Assembly (NCBI GenBank): GCA_005281725.1
Contig: SSBO01000001.1
Span: 10,432,251-10,496,250 of the forward strand
Direction: 5' to 3'
Source: Wuchereria bancrofti
Taxonomy: Eukaryota; Nematoda; Chromadorea; Rhabditida; Onchocercidae
Length of the DNA: 64,000 nucleotides
Made by a program: the position numbers and the translations under genes. Below, in pieces: positions 24,092 to 51,444 of the stretch. The stretch's first letter is position 1. The number at the start of each line of letters is the position of its first letter. The notes beneath the pieces are model-generated. The model was not told the DNA's origin, did no database searches, and saw nothing but the letters and a program-made list of their open reading frames with translations.

Positions 24092-27000
24092 ATGAGTACA
24101 TATGTTCAGCAATTAAAGGAAGAATATGAGAAACGTCTTCGTGGTAACACTTTTTCATTAATACTTTCTGATTATCTATTTATCTGACGTAAAATAATTA
24201 CGAAAAACATAACAGAAGACATTAGACAATGTTACAGTTTAGTTAATTTGTTTACATTATGATAAAAAAATATTTTTGATAATTAATTGTTGAATAATGA
24301 TTGAAAAGAAATGTTAAAATTTATAGATTAGTATTTACATTTTATTATGAACTAGCATATATTTTAAGGAACAGAAATATGAATCTCTGCAAGAGAATTA
24401 GCTACACAAAAGTTAGAATATGTATAATTGACGAAATTTGACCAATGCACCGTAATTTGTAGGAATTTTTTCCAAATTCAATAATGATTTTGAAATATTA
24501 AAGAGAATAGTTTTTAAATTCAAAAAAGAAAAGAAAAAAAACTTTTGCATTAAAATTGTTAAAATACTTCTGAAATTATTGTAATTATTGAAGTGATTGT
24601 TACTTGCTAATTTTATAGTATCAGAACGAACGTTACATGGTGAAAAAGAAAGACGACGACAACTTGGTTTTCATTGCAAACAACTTGAGGCACAATTGCG
24701 AAAAATTCAACGTGACAATGAAAGTATGGGAAAGCAGTTAAAATTGATGAAAAAATGTGCATCATGCTCACATCTTGGTAATATTTTTTTTTTTTTTAAT
24801 TTTAACTAATTTCCTTTGAAATTGCAAATGTACTAAAAAATTTTCGATGACTTATTTATTTCCAGATTGTTTAATTTTCGTATCGTTTATTATCACATTT
24901 TTTTTCTTCATATCACGAAAGCAATTTTACTATAAAAAAACAATTTTCTATAATTTATTCAAAATTTCAAATGGAAAGTTTAGCATAGGATAACTGGGAA
25001 ACTTTGGAAGCATTTTCTGTAGGGAATAAACCTTACATTTTTCCTTATGCATTCTCAATTTTTTCTTTGTTAAATATGAATTTTCGGTTGAGTAAAAAGT
25101 TTTCTAAATTTTCTTAAACTAATAGTAAATCTACTTATCTATCAACCAGAGCGTAGTATGATGAAAAAAAAAAAGAAAAAACAAAGAAACAAAAAGTAGA
25201 AAAGCATATTAATGTTAACACTTTTTCTTTTTTTTTCAGTATTCTCTAAAAAGTCATTTATTGATCATTCTTAACAGTTAAATAAAACAATGTTTTGTAG
25301 ATGAGAAAATTTGCTCTTTCAAAATTGCTTTTAAATAAAGATGAACTGATAAAATTGGTGTTATACTGTTCGTAAAAGAAAAAGAAATTATTTCAGAAAG
25401 CATAATTTCAAATGTTGAACGGAAAAATTGAATTGTTTTTGACATTACTTCAAATTCCTTCTTTTTTTTTAAATAATTTTATTTCTGAAATAAAATTTTA
25501 CATGATGAATTTTTTACAAAAAAAAAAAAATAAATAAACTTTGCAAATTCTTTACTTCATTATAGATCAGCGCAGCAAAAGTTACAATGCTTTAAATGAG
25601 TTACTACGTGGATCTGTGGCTGCTTTGGAACCAGATGTTATTGCATCAGTTGGTCGTAGTGATGAATTAAAAGCTATTAAAAATGCAAATAGCAATCTTC
25701 AACAATGTGTTGATAAATTGCAGAGTATGGTAAGAAGATAATTTAAGTTTGATATAAAATTTTATCAAATTTCATGATTGAATGTATAAATCAAATTTCA
25801 TTTGCTTTTTGTTTTCACCATTTGTGCAATTTTTCATTTCATTTTTATAGCTTTTTTTTTATAGCTATTAGAAAAAGGACGTGAAGCTTTAGCCGCAGAA
25901 AAATATTATAATAATGCAATTTCGGAACGTGAAGAACAAATATCTCGACTTCAGAAAGAGGTTTTCTTTTTTTATTTTGTTTTTTTTTTTTTTATTTTTT
26001 CTAATTTTAAAATATACTTCATTCATTCAGGTATGTTGATAGTATTATTTAGCACTTTTTTTTTCTGCGCTTGTAACCATAATTTCATCCTAAATTATTT
26101 TGTCAAAGTTAACTTATTGAAAACTGAAACATGATTTTAGCATTAAAATTTTGCTTATATATAGTAATAAAAGAAAATGATTTAACTTTATTCATTTAAT
26201 AAATTGTCGAGTAACTTTACTGAATTGGTAACTTAGAAGTTACATTGCATTTTATGCATTTAATAATTCATTTTAAAAGAAAGGCAAATGTTTCAGCTTC
26301 AAGAGCGATGGAGAGGATCTTCTACACAGTCAGTTGTAAGTGTTAAACTAAGCTAAATTTTGGAAAGAAAATTTCATACATCTCTTGAAATCGCAATTTG
26401 TGAATCTTTTTGAATTGCTGTCAAGGAGAGTTAGTCAGCAATTGTATCTTAATATTGTCTAACAATGAAAAATTTATTTCATATGAAGCGTACTGCTTTT
26501 TATTACTACTTACTTTAGCACAGAATTAAAATAATAATAAAAAAAAACGGAGTGTTTCTTGTACTAGAAAGTTGTTCAATAGAATAACCACCATTCAGAA
26601 GTGTAGTAGTACTCATAAGTCCAGAATTCGTTTATAAGTATTAAAATTGAAATTAGAAATGTTCACTTTAATATTTCTTGTCATCATGGAACTTCAAAAT
26701 ATTTGTTACAGGCTAACCAGCATATCGAAACGAGATTGAATGCATTGCTAAAAGTTAATGCTGCATTAATTTCTCATGATTTTGATTTTAATGTTAAAAA
26801 ATTTCCCTATTAAGTATTGTAATATATATTTGAATTTATAATGTTAAATGAAAGATTTGCAAAAATTTTTTTTTCCTTTCTTTTAGGAGAGAACCGAATT
26901 ATTGGATCGAATAAATCGTTTAGAGAAAGAAAATAAAGAAAATTACAATGTTGTACATAATGAACCACAAAAGTGAGTTCATTTCGATTTGTATAGTTAT

Positions 27001-30000
27001 TATTATAAATTTTGTAAGTTTATTTTAGATTTATTGCTTTTTCTAGTAAGAAAAATAACAGTTCGATTAAATGCTAAAGAAATTGACACTTAGTAATTTG
27101 ATATAAAATTGATAATATTGATAGTATGAGATGATAAAAATTTATTAGTAATGGCTTGTTATATGATGTTTCATTTTATAGCACTGAATATTCGACAACT
27201 ACTCCAGCAATCTTTGAAACTGATGTTAATCCATACTGCGATTGTTGTCGAAATCGAATAAAAAATTGGAACAAAATGTTAATTCTTAATTATATTTTTT
27301 ATTATTTGAATATGTAAAATATTGTTCATTTATTCAATTATTTTAAGGAAAGATTTTCCTATATATACTTTTTTTTTCTTTCACACTGTATATCTTTCAA
27401 TATGTATACGTATGGTCTATTTTAAAAATTTCAGATTTTAGAAATGACTTTTATTAGTTGTATAATTTACATTTGATGGTTTTATTTTAGGTTAAATGCA
27501 AAACAAATAGATTTCACTGAATTTACGAATGCTGATGAAAGCGATTCAAATTGGTTGAAACAAAATGTAACGGCTGCAAAGAAGATTGAGGTATATTGGA
27601 AATTTACTAATGATAATTTAGTTAAATTTTACTATGATCAGTGACTGAATAAAGAGATCAATAATTTGTGTAAATTCGCAATTTAACCTTTTCACTTCTT
27701 AACGGTGCAATAAACCGAAATTTTTTTTCAGCTACATTTTTCACATTTTGTATATAATAATAGCGTATGTTTTTGATTTAAAATTTAATTATTTCCGCTA
27801 GACTTGGAGTTTAGCATTTTAATCGAAATAGTAATGTTGTTATTTTGATTTTGTATGCTAGTTGTCACGGAATGTATTTTTATTTTTATATTTCAACCAA
27901 AATTTTGGTTTGAAATAGATTATTTTCATCTTTTTTCTTTTTTTAGAAACTTTCGCTTGCATTGGAAATGGAGAAAGAGAGGAATAGAGCGGTGGAAACT
28001 GCTTTAAAGAATGAAAATAATAATGTAAGTTTCTTGATTGTTTTTCAGACTTAATTTCCATAGATTCCTTTTAAATAAATTTGATCAATGATACAGTTTT
28101 CCTAATTTTATGAAGAAATAAATTGTTCGATTTTAGCTGTCGAGCTGTTACCAAAAATTACTTCATCAGTGTGAATCTTTGGAAATGGAATTGGCTAAAA
28201 GACGATTTACTGAACAAAGCGCTAAAAATCAAACAAAGTATGTTTGGTATTTTAAGAGATAAATGTATTACTGTTATAGTCATGTCGATATCTGAAGTAT
28301 CACTTTTTCCATTTTGAATTGTAGTAAATTAATATCTGCTCTAGATCAATTATAATACATTTTTTTTTTTGTAATCCAAAATGTTTTGGTGATGAAAGTA
28401 ATACATCAAGTTTTTTTGAATTTTTTATTATTCAAAACATAATTAATTTTCTGTTTTGCAAATGTTTGACATTTTGAATGTATTTATGATCATCTAGATT
28501 TAATCAGAATGGTCAAATTGCTTCCAAAGTCGATGCATGCTTAATATCTCAACTGCAGGACAAACTTGGTTTGTTTATTTTTTTTCTTTTTTTTTGCAGT
28601 TAGTTTCTATGTTGGAAAATTGAAAATTGACATGTAAAATATTTCAACTCAAACATTACTTTTCATTATATTTTTGTGTAATTGGGAATTTATAAAAATA
28701 TGTCCCAAAATGTTTCAAAATATTTCTATTAATAATTATGTGCATATCACTTCTCATTCTTTACATTTCATTTAAACTTTTTCTGAGAAAAAAATGAAAC
28801 GAATTTCCTAAAAATATTCCTTTCTAAAAAGGTTTCTTTTTCTTATCTATAATTAAATTGTCAATCATTTTTTCTACATATTCTTAATTGTTTCACATTT
28901 AGATAAAGCAGATAAAAAGATCGAATATCTTGAAAAAGAGTTAACTCTTGCAAAGCGTTCTATTTACGAGAATGACCAATTTACTACTACACGACAAATT
29001 GAAATGCTCGAAAAAGACAAAAGGTTTGTTAGTTATTTTTATTTCGTTTTATGCTAACGTTTCTTGCTAGCCATTTCTTGTTAATTATATTTTTTTTCTC
29101 GAGCTATTTATATGATTTTATTTTACTGGATTAAACAGCCTTAGCCTTTTTTCTTTAGAGATTTTCTTTTTTTGGGTATTTGTATTTCCTTTTTTTTTTT
29201 GAGATTTCCTTTTTTCGAATATTTGTATTTTTTATTTGTAGAGAATTAACGCTAATAATTGATAATCAAGCAGAACGATTAACACGTTTCGATGATCAGT
29301 TAAGAGTAATAAATAGAGAAAAAGAAACATTGCAACGAAAATATACCGAATTGGAACATGCGAATAATTTAGTTGTTCAGGAAAAGTTGAACCAATTAGG
29401 AATTATTGAGGTTTTTCTTTTTTTTTTAAAAAAAAAAATTATTTATTTGTTATATTTTCTGTATTTTGAAATTTTCAATTTCATCATTTCATTTTTTATC
29501 TCTCTAAATAGTAGCAATTATGAATTTTTCTTTTCTTTTAAAGAGGCAACGCAAAGAATTATCTCACATGGAAGAAAAGCAAATTGAAAAAAATAAAGCA
29601 CACGATGCACAAATTGAAGCATATCATCAGCTTATTAAGCAAAAGGTTAAAGTCTGATTTTTTTTTTTTTTTTTTGAAATGCTTGACGTGTTTCTTTTTT
29701 TTTTTTTTAAGTTTTATTTTGAATTCTTTTTACAGGATGATGAGCGTGGAGCATTGATTGCTGAACTTTGTGCTGCTAATCGTTTAGAAACTCCACTTTA
29801 TGATCCAATTAAAGAAATTCGGAATCGTTGTGGTAAATATTTTAAAAATTGGCTTTATATACTTGTAGTTTTTTCATACTTGAATTTTAAAATTTAGTAA
29901 TTGAATTTAGTAATGTGAAAGAAAACAAACTGGGAGGCAGTCTGATTAAAATTATACGTTGAGCAACTGCTTTCGTTTTATTTCAAAATTGTAAACTTCA

Positions 30001-33000
30001 TTTCTAGGACGTTACTTAAACAAAAATTTTTGATGTAAAAGCAAATCAGAATATTTCAGTAATATATTTTGGGTTATGTTTTGAGGTTCTGAAAGTTTTT
30101 TTGTATAGCATCTATTACTAAATTAATGGATCTTTATGTAAAAGTTAAATGTTGTTGTTTGTAGGGAATTATTCAAACTTTTCATATGAATTTTTTCTTT
30201 TTCAGCTGCAACTGATGAAAACTGTGAGTTGTTGAAAGAAATACGAGAATTAAATCATGAAAAACAAACGGTAAATGTTTACCTTCAAATACCAGTTCAA
30301 TGAATGAGTTTTTGTCATTTTACCATTCAAACATCCTACCCTATTTACTGGAATATTGAATTAATTTTGCGCTTTTTTTAAAAAAAAAAAATATTGTGTG
30401 GTTTAAAATCATACCTTTACTTGTTAAAATTTAGAAAATAATTTTCAGATGTTGGACAAAATCACTCGCCTAGAGAATGAACTTCAGTCATTAAAAGATC
30501 AATTAAGATTGAAAACAGATGAGGCCGAGAAAGAAGTTTTATTGAAAAATTCGATGCATGATGATCTTGCCAAAGCACGAACTATGGTCAGATTATCTAA
30601 TTTTGTGTAATATATATTAATAAGTTTCATTTATGACTATTAAAGAAAGAAGCACAAATAATGAGATGAAGAATTGATATTGAATTTTTTGTCATTTTTC
30701 TAAAATATTTTTTTTTTTTTTTTGGATTTATTTCGTTTGCAATTTGTTTTACATTGTTCTTTTTTTTTTCAGTTTTCTGAACATTTTTATGAGTACTTTT
30801 TTACTCGTTACCCAGTTTATATTTTCATAAAATGATTCCTTCAAAAGCAATGATAATTTTTCAGTTATTAGAGAAGGAAGCACAAATACTGGATTTGAAT
30901 AATGAGCTGAAAGTTGTTGAAGTGAAATTAATGAAGGTATTAATTTTTTTTTTTTTTCATTTTTAATACTTATTAATTTTGTAATGAATTGATATTCCTT
31001 GGTTGATATAATGAATGAATGTTGTGAAGAAGGTTGTGCTGAACTATTGCTGTTACAAGTTTATATGTCAATTTAGCTATAATCTTTTAATTTATGCTAT
31101 GCTATTATTCATTATTCTCCAATATATTTTCATTCTTTCAAGAGTTAAGAATGACTAATAGAAGAAATTAAGTTTTGCTTTTTGGATGAAGAATGCTATT
31201 TTGTGAATTAAAAGATTAATTCTTATCAAAACGTTGATATTTTCCATATCATTGAAATAATTATATTGAATGGTATTTGTTCATGAAGTTTTCAAGCAAT
31301 AGGCCATATTTTTTTTCTAATCTGAAAACAAAATTTACAAAAATGCATATTTATAGCTGGAAACAGAACTTGCCAATGCAGCAGATCGTTTGCAAGTAGA
31401 ACAAGTCACAGGAAATGCACTAAAAATAACTGTTGAAGAGTTAGAAGATTTATTACAAGAAAAAAATGCAGAGCTTATATCGGCTGCACAAGAACGGCAA
31501 CGATTTACTAGTGAAATGCAAAAATTGAAAGAGTTAAAATATGATTTGGAAACTAAACTGTAAGTTTTCCATCTATATTTTTATTTTGAACTTGGAATAT
31601 TATCGTTTTATCTTAACTTTTTTTTTTTTTGGTCTGTTATTTGTAAAATTCTCGAAAGAAACAGTAAAGGTGAGAAAAATGAGAGCGCAAAAATGAATGA
31701 CGGAAGGAGGGAGAATAATTAGGGTAACAAAATTACATAAGCAATGTGGAGTATATTAATAGTGATGTAATTAATTCTCTTGAAAATGATTGATTTAGAT
31801 AATGAGGTGGTATTTTACCCTTTCAAATAAATGATAAAAGATTATTTTGAGTAGACAAGAAGTATATATTGAAAGGTTTATCGAAAAGTGATTGATACGT
31901 AGATAAATTATCGAGTTTTGGAAAATGAGATGATTATTATTCTGATTGTAAAATGAGAAAAATGCAACAAATCAATTTAGGAAAAAAATAAGTTATTAGG
32001 CATAAAAGAACTGGTTAATTTATTAAACTACAGGAAAAGTGCATTTGGACTTACATTTCCTATTCAGCTTTTTTTTTTGACTATGTTAGTCAGAATGTAT
32101 AATTAATTGATGATAACTAGAAATATGGGAACAGAATATGACACTTTAATTGATATAGAGAGAATGATATCTGAGGAGCAAAAATATCCATTATTGCAAT
32201 AAAAAAGATGATCAAAGTATTTCGCTTCTCTCTGAAGAAGCTTCTCATCAAAATATGATGCATTTATTTTAAAAAACAAATTTGATAGTCTTTTCGGAAA
32301 TAATATTATGCTATTTCTGGTAGTATATAAAAATTTTATGATGGTTTTTTTTTTTCTTTCTGTAGAATATCTAAAAAATTTTAATTAAGCTTATTGGTAC
32401 TTAGTTAAGCTATTAAGGGACGTAGTTGTAATAATCTAAAATGGAACACAGATGTTAGGAACAGATGCATTTTATCATAATTGTTGTATTTTCATTCATT
32501 TCTTTCAAAATTTGAATAACTAATAATTTAATAAATCAATTAAATTAAAAAAAATATAATCTCCAGCATATATGTAAACATTTTTTTTTAGCACTCTACA
32601 AGGACGAGAACTAAAAGAAGCACGTGAAAAATTAGCTGTTCTCAGGAAGAAAATACAAGAGCTGGAGCTAGAAGCAATGAATTCACCAGATAAGTAAGAT
32701 TTACTTTTCTCGCATATTATAAATCTTCTATGTTAGAATCAATGATTGAAATTTTGCGTCTTGGTGGAGAAATTTCAATGAAATCCATTCAGAAGCATTG
32801 AAAACATTCTACTAATTAGCCGCCAACAGAAAGATTTTCCTTAATCAGCAAATTTATTTATATATAATTGAATCATGCCTATTTATATTTTTACCAATGC
32901 TTCCTTAACAATCATTGCAAATATATGAAAATCAAACTTAAAAATTTTTCAATTGCTGTTTTTTTTCTACTAATTTTCTTCAGGAATTTTCGTGAAACAA

Positions 33001-33089
33001 CTACACAGCAAGGAAGTTCAAAATCAACAATACTAACAACGACAGTGACAAAATCTGCTGTCTCCAATACAACTCCATTACATCCTTAG
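24092..33089 (+). CDS. Long coiled-coil protein with two CxxC clusters, family not recognised
   Basis: Twenty-two exons join without a frame break to 752 residues: 24092-24143, 24619-24777, 25566-25729, 25865-25960, 26297-26335, 26712-26753, 26887-26972, 27182-27277, 27491-27590, 27947-28024, 28137-28237, 28498-28568, 28903-29023, 29242-29410, 29544-29645, 29736-29832, 30206-30270, 30449-30586, 30865-30936, 31357-31559, 32592-32693, 32984-33089. Most of the protein is Glu/Lys/Leu-rich helix with heptad-like spacing (for example LLEKEAQILDLNNELKVVEV and LAVLRKKIQELELEA), so an elongated dimer is likely. Two short cysteine clusters break it: CASC at residues 64-67 and CDCC at about 232-235 in NPYCDCCRNR. 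The last 35 residues are Thr/Ser-rich and disordered in character. A scaffold, Golgi-tether or centrosomal role is possible, but I cannot assign a family. The start ATG follows an in-frame upstream stop region and a CAG acceptor at 24040. The longest intron (31560-32591) shows nothing recognisable. Confidence 0.8.
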
Positions 33090-34773
33090 ACTAATACTAC
33101 ATACTATGACTTTTCTTCTTGTTGTTTAATTTATGCTAGCCTATATATTTATCTTACAATCCATCTACATTCTAATAAGCATTGCTTATTTACATTTTAA
33201 TTAGGTTATTTGTATTACTCATACTGCCCGAAGGAAACTGTACACTTTACATTTCTCTCCTGTGGTAATACATTTACAATTTTAAATTTTTATTTTAGTG
33301 CTTTAAATTAAATTATTATCACTGCTAACAAATGAAATAGGTTCTAACTTTTTATATATCATTGTCATTTATCAATTCGAAAGAGTTGAATTAAGTATGA
33401 GTTAACGCGCTAATTGTATTATTCATTCATTGTGCCAATTTCTCATATTGACAACTAATCAAAATGTGTGTGTGTGATTAGATATTTTCAGTGATACTTA
33501 TTACGACAACAAAAGTTACCTCAAATGTTGAAATATTATTTTGTCCATACTATTACATTTGTCACTTGTACATAAAATTTTCGTAATTTTATTTCATTGT
33601 ATCTATTTACTTGAATATAGTATGAATACAATTCATATACAGTGTATTCCATTTTTACAAAATGCATCTGTGACTAATTGAGTAAATTGTATTTTAATGA
33701 TAAGATGATAGCAATATTATCAGACTATATTCATAATGGATATAAATTATTAACAATTGCATAATCATTTCTATATTTCTTACTTTTTTTTTTGTTAAAG
33801 AGCTTAGATCAATGATTGAATTAGTAAATTATTATCACTGCTAACAAATGACTAATGATATATTATCAGATATACATTCATATCAAATAATAAATTAATA
33901 GCAATCCTTTAGCTAATTTTATAATTTCTTTTTTTCTTTGCTCCCCAAAAAATTTAGTGAGGAATTATTATAACTAATCAATGATAATAATATTATCATA
34001 TTACATAATTCCTAACTTTTCTTTCTCTCTTTTCCTTTTGCTTTAAAAAGTTTAATTTAGAAACTACCATCAATCAATTTGACATCTCACCACCGTCCTT
34101 ATACTCACTCACTCACTCACTCTATCATCTAACTTATCTTACAATCTCTAACTTAACCAATTTTCCGATGACACTTACGCCTCTCTAAAATGACACGTCG
34201 TCGTTTGAAATGACAAACATACAACAATTTGTCGAACAATCTTCTGGCAAAAAGAGAAGAGAGAAGAAAAGGGTGATACCCGGTTTTTCTTTATTTCTAT
34301 TAATTCGTACTATTTTCGCATAATTTCCTCTCTCTCCTTCTCTTACCATCCTTATACATTCCGTTATATACCTATTCTTTTCTGTCTTCTCTCCCTTCCT
34401 TCTTCAGTATTATATTTCGTTTGATTCCTCAATGTGTCTAACTTCTTGACATATCAATTGATCAATCAACTTTTTGGCATATTTCAGGCTTTGTTACCAG
34501 TAGTAATAATATAGCGTAGTAGTAGTAGTAGTAGATGGGTGGTATTAGTTGAGAAAAGTGTAAAGAAATGGGGAAAAAGAATTGGGTAAGGAAGGCAAAT
34601 GGGAAAAAAACGCGGGTAAATGAATGTGACGGGGAATTTTTAATAAATATGTCTGATGTTAAAGAAGAAAATGAAATTTGATTTTTGATTATTAAATTTA
34701 TGTTTAACTGTTTGTCTCTTATTTTGGAATCCATTTGTATGTGAGTGGTAAAAGCTTTAGTAAGTAATTTGGT

Positions 34774-34821
34774 ATATGTGTGTGTGTGTATGTGTGTATG
34801 TGTGTATGTGTATGTGTGTGT
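34774..34821. repeat. GT/TATG microsatellite
   Basis: Interrupted (GT)n with TATG insertions, 48 bases long. On the minus strand it reads as an artificial His/Thr-rich frame. Confidence 0.8.
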
Positions 34822-35650
34822 AAATAAACTCTTATCATTAAGTATAACTTCCATTCTATCAACTTTCATTCCTTTTCATATTATTATTATTATCATCTAG
34901 CGTTATTGTCGTTGATAAGTGATGTTATTAACATTGAAAAGACGTAAAAATATGATTACCGTTGATGACATAAAAGTTAACTGTATTCTTACATTTGAAC
35001 TTTCAATGTGACAAGAAATAAGTTTTTCATATCAGAATGATATCAAATTGTATTTACTGATTAAACAAAGCAAAAAAAAAAAAAAATGTTAGATGGATAA
35101 CTGTTGCTAAATGGAATGAATTCTTAGACTGAGAAAAGAAAATGATTAAATCATTGTGCAGAAAAATTAGAAGTCAAAGAATGTATTTAACATCAAAGAA
35201 TTGCAAATATTTCTTATATGTTAGTTTTATATTTAATTATTAGAAAGAATACTTTTTACAGTTTGGTTGCTTTTATGTAGCATAAATTTTCTTATCATTG
35301 ATATAATTTGTATTGTTATAGAGATTTATTGATATCGATTCTAAGCCGATAAAATAGTTTAGATTTTGTCAGATTTTACTTTTTGATAATTGTTAAATGA
35401 AAAAAGCAAGCACATAGAGATTTGTTTTTCATCTTTTCCTTTTTTTTTTTTTTTGCACTCTCTCACAACTTTAATTTAACATATAGGAGAAAGGCCAGAA
35501 ATAGTGTAATAAGTTGCTATATGATTCTAATGTGATTTGAAAAATTTCCTTCTTCCTACTAAACTTTAAATTGTTACTACTGATGTTCTTAGATATTCGA
35601 TTTTTGTGCGTTTAATTGGAAACTATCTCCTTTTTTTATTTCTAATCGTT

Positions 35651-35662
35651 CTTTTTCTTTAG
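35651..35662 (+). other. Candidate trans-splice acceptor for OGT
   Basis: CTTTTTCTTTAG ends 49 bases upstream of the first OGT ATG at 35712. No upstream coding exon was seen. Confidence 0.4.
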
Positions 35663-35711
35663 AGTGCATAATTTGCATAATTGTGGTGTCTTTCCGGTCT
35701 AATTTTTGACG

Positions 35712-48283
<12,572 letters not shown>

Positions 48284-48744
48284 TGAAATGATAGTAAGTT
48301 TTCAAAATCTTTTTTTTTTTTTTCTTTTCAAGGCTAATATTTAATTATATTGTTATACATTAGAAATTCATACAATATATAAAAGAAGAAGAGTGATTAT
48401 TAATAGATTTATTAAAAACTAAAATGAAATTACTTGATTAGGTGATAGCTTACATTGTTAGCATATTTCAGGAAATTTATATTGCTTATGGATTCGATTT
48501 GCTATGTTATATCACTTTGGCAAGACGGAATAATTTCTTGGTCGTTGTGAAAAATTAAACTGCTAATTTTACAATAGTTATTAATTTCTTTTTTTTTTTT
48601 GTTGAATTTTGGTGAAATTTAGATAACTCAAGGATGTAACCATATGTCCACTTCAACTTTGCATATCCAATATTTTCTGCAAAAAGATCAAGCAAATGCT
48701 TTCATCTTTTATTGATCACTGATGTTAGATCAATTGGTGTATGG

Positions 48745-48777
<33 letters not shown>

Positions 48778-48780
48778 TGT
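48745..48780. repeat. GT microsatellite in the OGT 3' flank
   Basis: (GT)n of about 36 bases with one AT interruption, 460 bases after the OGT stop codon. Confidence 0.8.
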
Positions 48781-49163
48781 ATTAATAGTTCTCACTTTTT
48801 TGATCATATTTAACAGAGTTTTTGTTGATACAACGACGACAAGAATTTTCTTTTTTTTTTTTTTTTTTCTTTTTTGCGCTCAAAATTTGATAAAGTTTAT
48901 TCTTAAATTATATGAAATTCTTGTCGTTATTCACTACGTGTACTAGTTAGATTCTGTGTCTTTTGTTACGTTTTTGTTCACTTTTTTTTTCGTTCTTTTT
49001 ATTTGTTTCAATCTTTTTGATATGTAATTGAATGGAGATTGAAGATTTATCTTAAGCTTTCGTTTCCAATTTTTGTGTTACAACAAAAAAAAACCGGCTA
49101 TTATTTTCAGTATCATAGCTAATTGATGTGACCAAAAAAAAACGAGCATAAGTAAACCTTTAC

Positions 49164-49169
49164 AATAAA
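49164..49169 (+). terminator. Possible poly(A) signal for OGT
   Basis: AATAAA, 881 bases after the OGT stop. Earlier signal variants may exist, so this is only a candidate. Confidence 0.25.
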
Positions 49170-49836
49170 ATGAACTGCAATTTTTCTTTTTCGTGCTTGT
49201 TAAAACTTATGACTTTTTATGTCATAATAACAGATGCTGCAATACTTTTTTTTTGGTTTAAGTAGTACTAATTATGAATGAATTTCTCTATTAAAATGAT
49301 TTGATGCAAATTATTTGAGGAAATTTTCTGAATTGAAGCTAAAACATAGGTAACTTAGTTAAAATTTTCCGGTAATTACGAAAAATATTGCTCATTTGAA
49401 GAGCAATTTTTTTTTTTTTTTGTTTGTTTGTTTGGATAACAATTTTAAAAAACTTGAATTTTTCCACTATTGGAAACAGAAATATTAAGAATGTACATTT
49501 TAGGATTAGTGAAATTCTTCGTGTATTTGAAATTTTTTATTCATAATTCAAAAATTTGTCCGTATTTTTGTTTTAAGTTTGTGTGTGTATGTATGCTTTC
49601 AATAATTGCTTTCGTATTTTTATTTAGAACAAATCAAAATTGTGCATTGTTATATAGATTGAAACCTCACAATTTTATTATTATATCAAAGTTACAGGAA
49701 TATATGTAAGCAATTGATGCATATTTATCAAATGAAACTTAGCTTGTGATATTGTTAAGTTGAAAGTATGATATTTATGTTTTTGCAATCATATTTTATC
49801 ATATATATATATGACATTCATTTTTTTTTTTTTTAC

Positions 49837-49953
49837 TGTATCATTTTATCCCCAATATATTTGTTTTGTTTTTCTTTTTTTTTTTTTCATTTTATCGCTT
49901 TTATTTTCTTTTTTTTTTTCTTTTTGTTTGCTGTGAATGTTTTTTTTTTTTTA
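49837..49953. repeat. T-rich block, copy 1
   Basis: Shares the ordered words CCCCAATATAT, TTTTCGCTT-like and GTTTGCTGTGAATG with 51588-51707. Here interspersed G and A bases are kept, so this looks like the better-resolved copy. Confidence 0.65.
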
Positions 49954-51444
49954 CCTTTATTATCACTATTTTTAATTCATATGTTAGTTTTTTTTTTTTT
50001 TTCTTGAAATAAGTGAAACTTTCTGTGGAAATGCCTCATTCGGTTCTGTCAAATATTTTTCACCGTTTTCAAAATATCGTTTGTTTGGGATAAAAAGAAA
50101 AAATGACTTTTTTATTACAATGGCAAAATAGTTTATTAAACATTTACACATTTTGGATAGCATTTCAAGAACAACATTCTATGAGATCAATTTCATGAAT
50201 TATAAAGTTTTTTAAAGAAACATTAACTATACGGCGATGTTTTTAAATTTTTTTTTCTTAAAACATTTTTGTAACGTAAGTGAAACTTATGAAAAATGAT
50301 TACGTTTTGAAATGGAAATGGGAAGTTCCGACGTGACGCTTTTATCAATTTCAATCATTTTTAAGTCCTTATAAACTTCGTTGTTGGAGTAGATAATGTA
50401 AACTGTTATCATAGCTCTGCAATTATTGTTTATATGGTTTATCAGTAAACAAAATAAGGATATTTAAATTTTTCCATGAATAAATTTAGCAATTATCGAA
50501 ATCAAATATTGATGGTAATTTAGAATTCATAAAAGACAATAAAGTTTAATAATAAAATAAGATTGAAGTGGGAATTATTGACAAATAATTAGTTTGATGT
50601 AATGTTTGTTTATTTGGATGGTATATGCAAGGTGAAAAATATCTTTGCTAAATCAAATAATTTAGTTGGTGGAATAAATTAGTAAGAATATATTGAATTA
50701 AAGAAATGAAATGAAAGAAAGCTGATATACTAATAATCATATATATTAATAATCGATTCAATTTTAGAATTCATAAAAGATTTTGAATTTATTTATGAGT
50801 AAATAAGATTGAATTGGGGATTATTGACAAACATGACTAATATACCAATAATCGATTTATACATATATATTTCTTCCTATATAAAATTTGATAAATTAAA
50901 GTGTAAAAATTTATGAGATCAGTTAATTCGATGATCATTTCTCATTAGATGGATGAATAAATATATTAATTTACAATTTAATAATTGATAATTTATCATT
51001 TATTGTTATCACTATCTATATAATTCGTATTCTATTTAGATGTTATATTTTATCATTGTTAAATTTGTTAAAAATAAGATATGATAATATATAATTAATA
51101 TGAAAAAATGAAAATAAACAAAAATTATTTTTTTATGAGATGAAAATTCGTAAAATTAGAAATGGAAATATCTATGTGTTTATTTATATTTGAGAATTTT
51201 ACGTGAATGTAAATAAAATTAGCATACATTTTTTTTTTTTTTTTTTTGATAATTTTTGTAGATATTAGTGATTGGAAAATTTTTAAGATTGAATATTTTG
51301 GATAATTGCTTCTTTTTTTAAAATATTATTTTGCATTTATTAATTTTTTTTTTTTTTAAGGATAATATTTTAATAAATGAAATATTGGTAGGAGTATATT
51401 TTTCTTTTATTTCTATGCATTTTTATGTTATATGTGAAAATTTA

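Larger units (their letters stand above)
33090..35711. other. Intergenic region with scattered microsatellites
   Basis: 2.6 kb between the coiled-coil gene and OGT. It holds a CACT tetranucleotide run (about 34105-34123), a TAG trinucleotide run (34517-34533), a GT/TATG repeat (34774-34821), several T-runs, and near the end a CTTTTTCTTTAG acceptor (35651-35662). A repeated 22-base phrase beginning AAATTATTATCACTGC occurs at about 33310 and 33827. No gene is supported; the longest minus-strand open frame is largely a translation of the microsatellite. Confidence 0.5.

Noticed and set aside
34462..34869. 135-residue minus-strand open frame
   Set aside because: Its His/Thr/Tyr-rich N-terminal part is a translation of the GT/TATG microsatellite, and the rest has no family-like pattern or splice partner.
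49768..50007. Open frame rich in Phe between OGT and the channel gene
   Set aside because: Pure poly-T translation in intergenic DNA.
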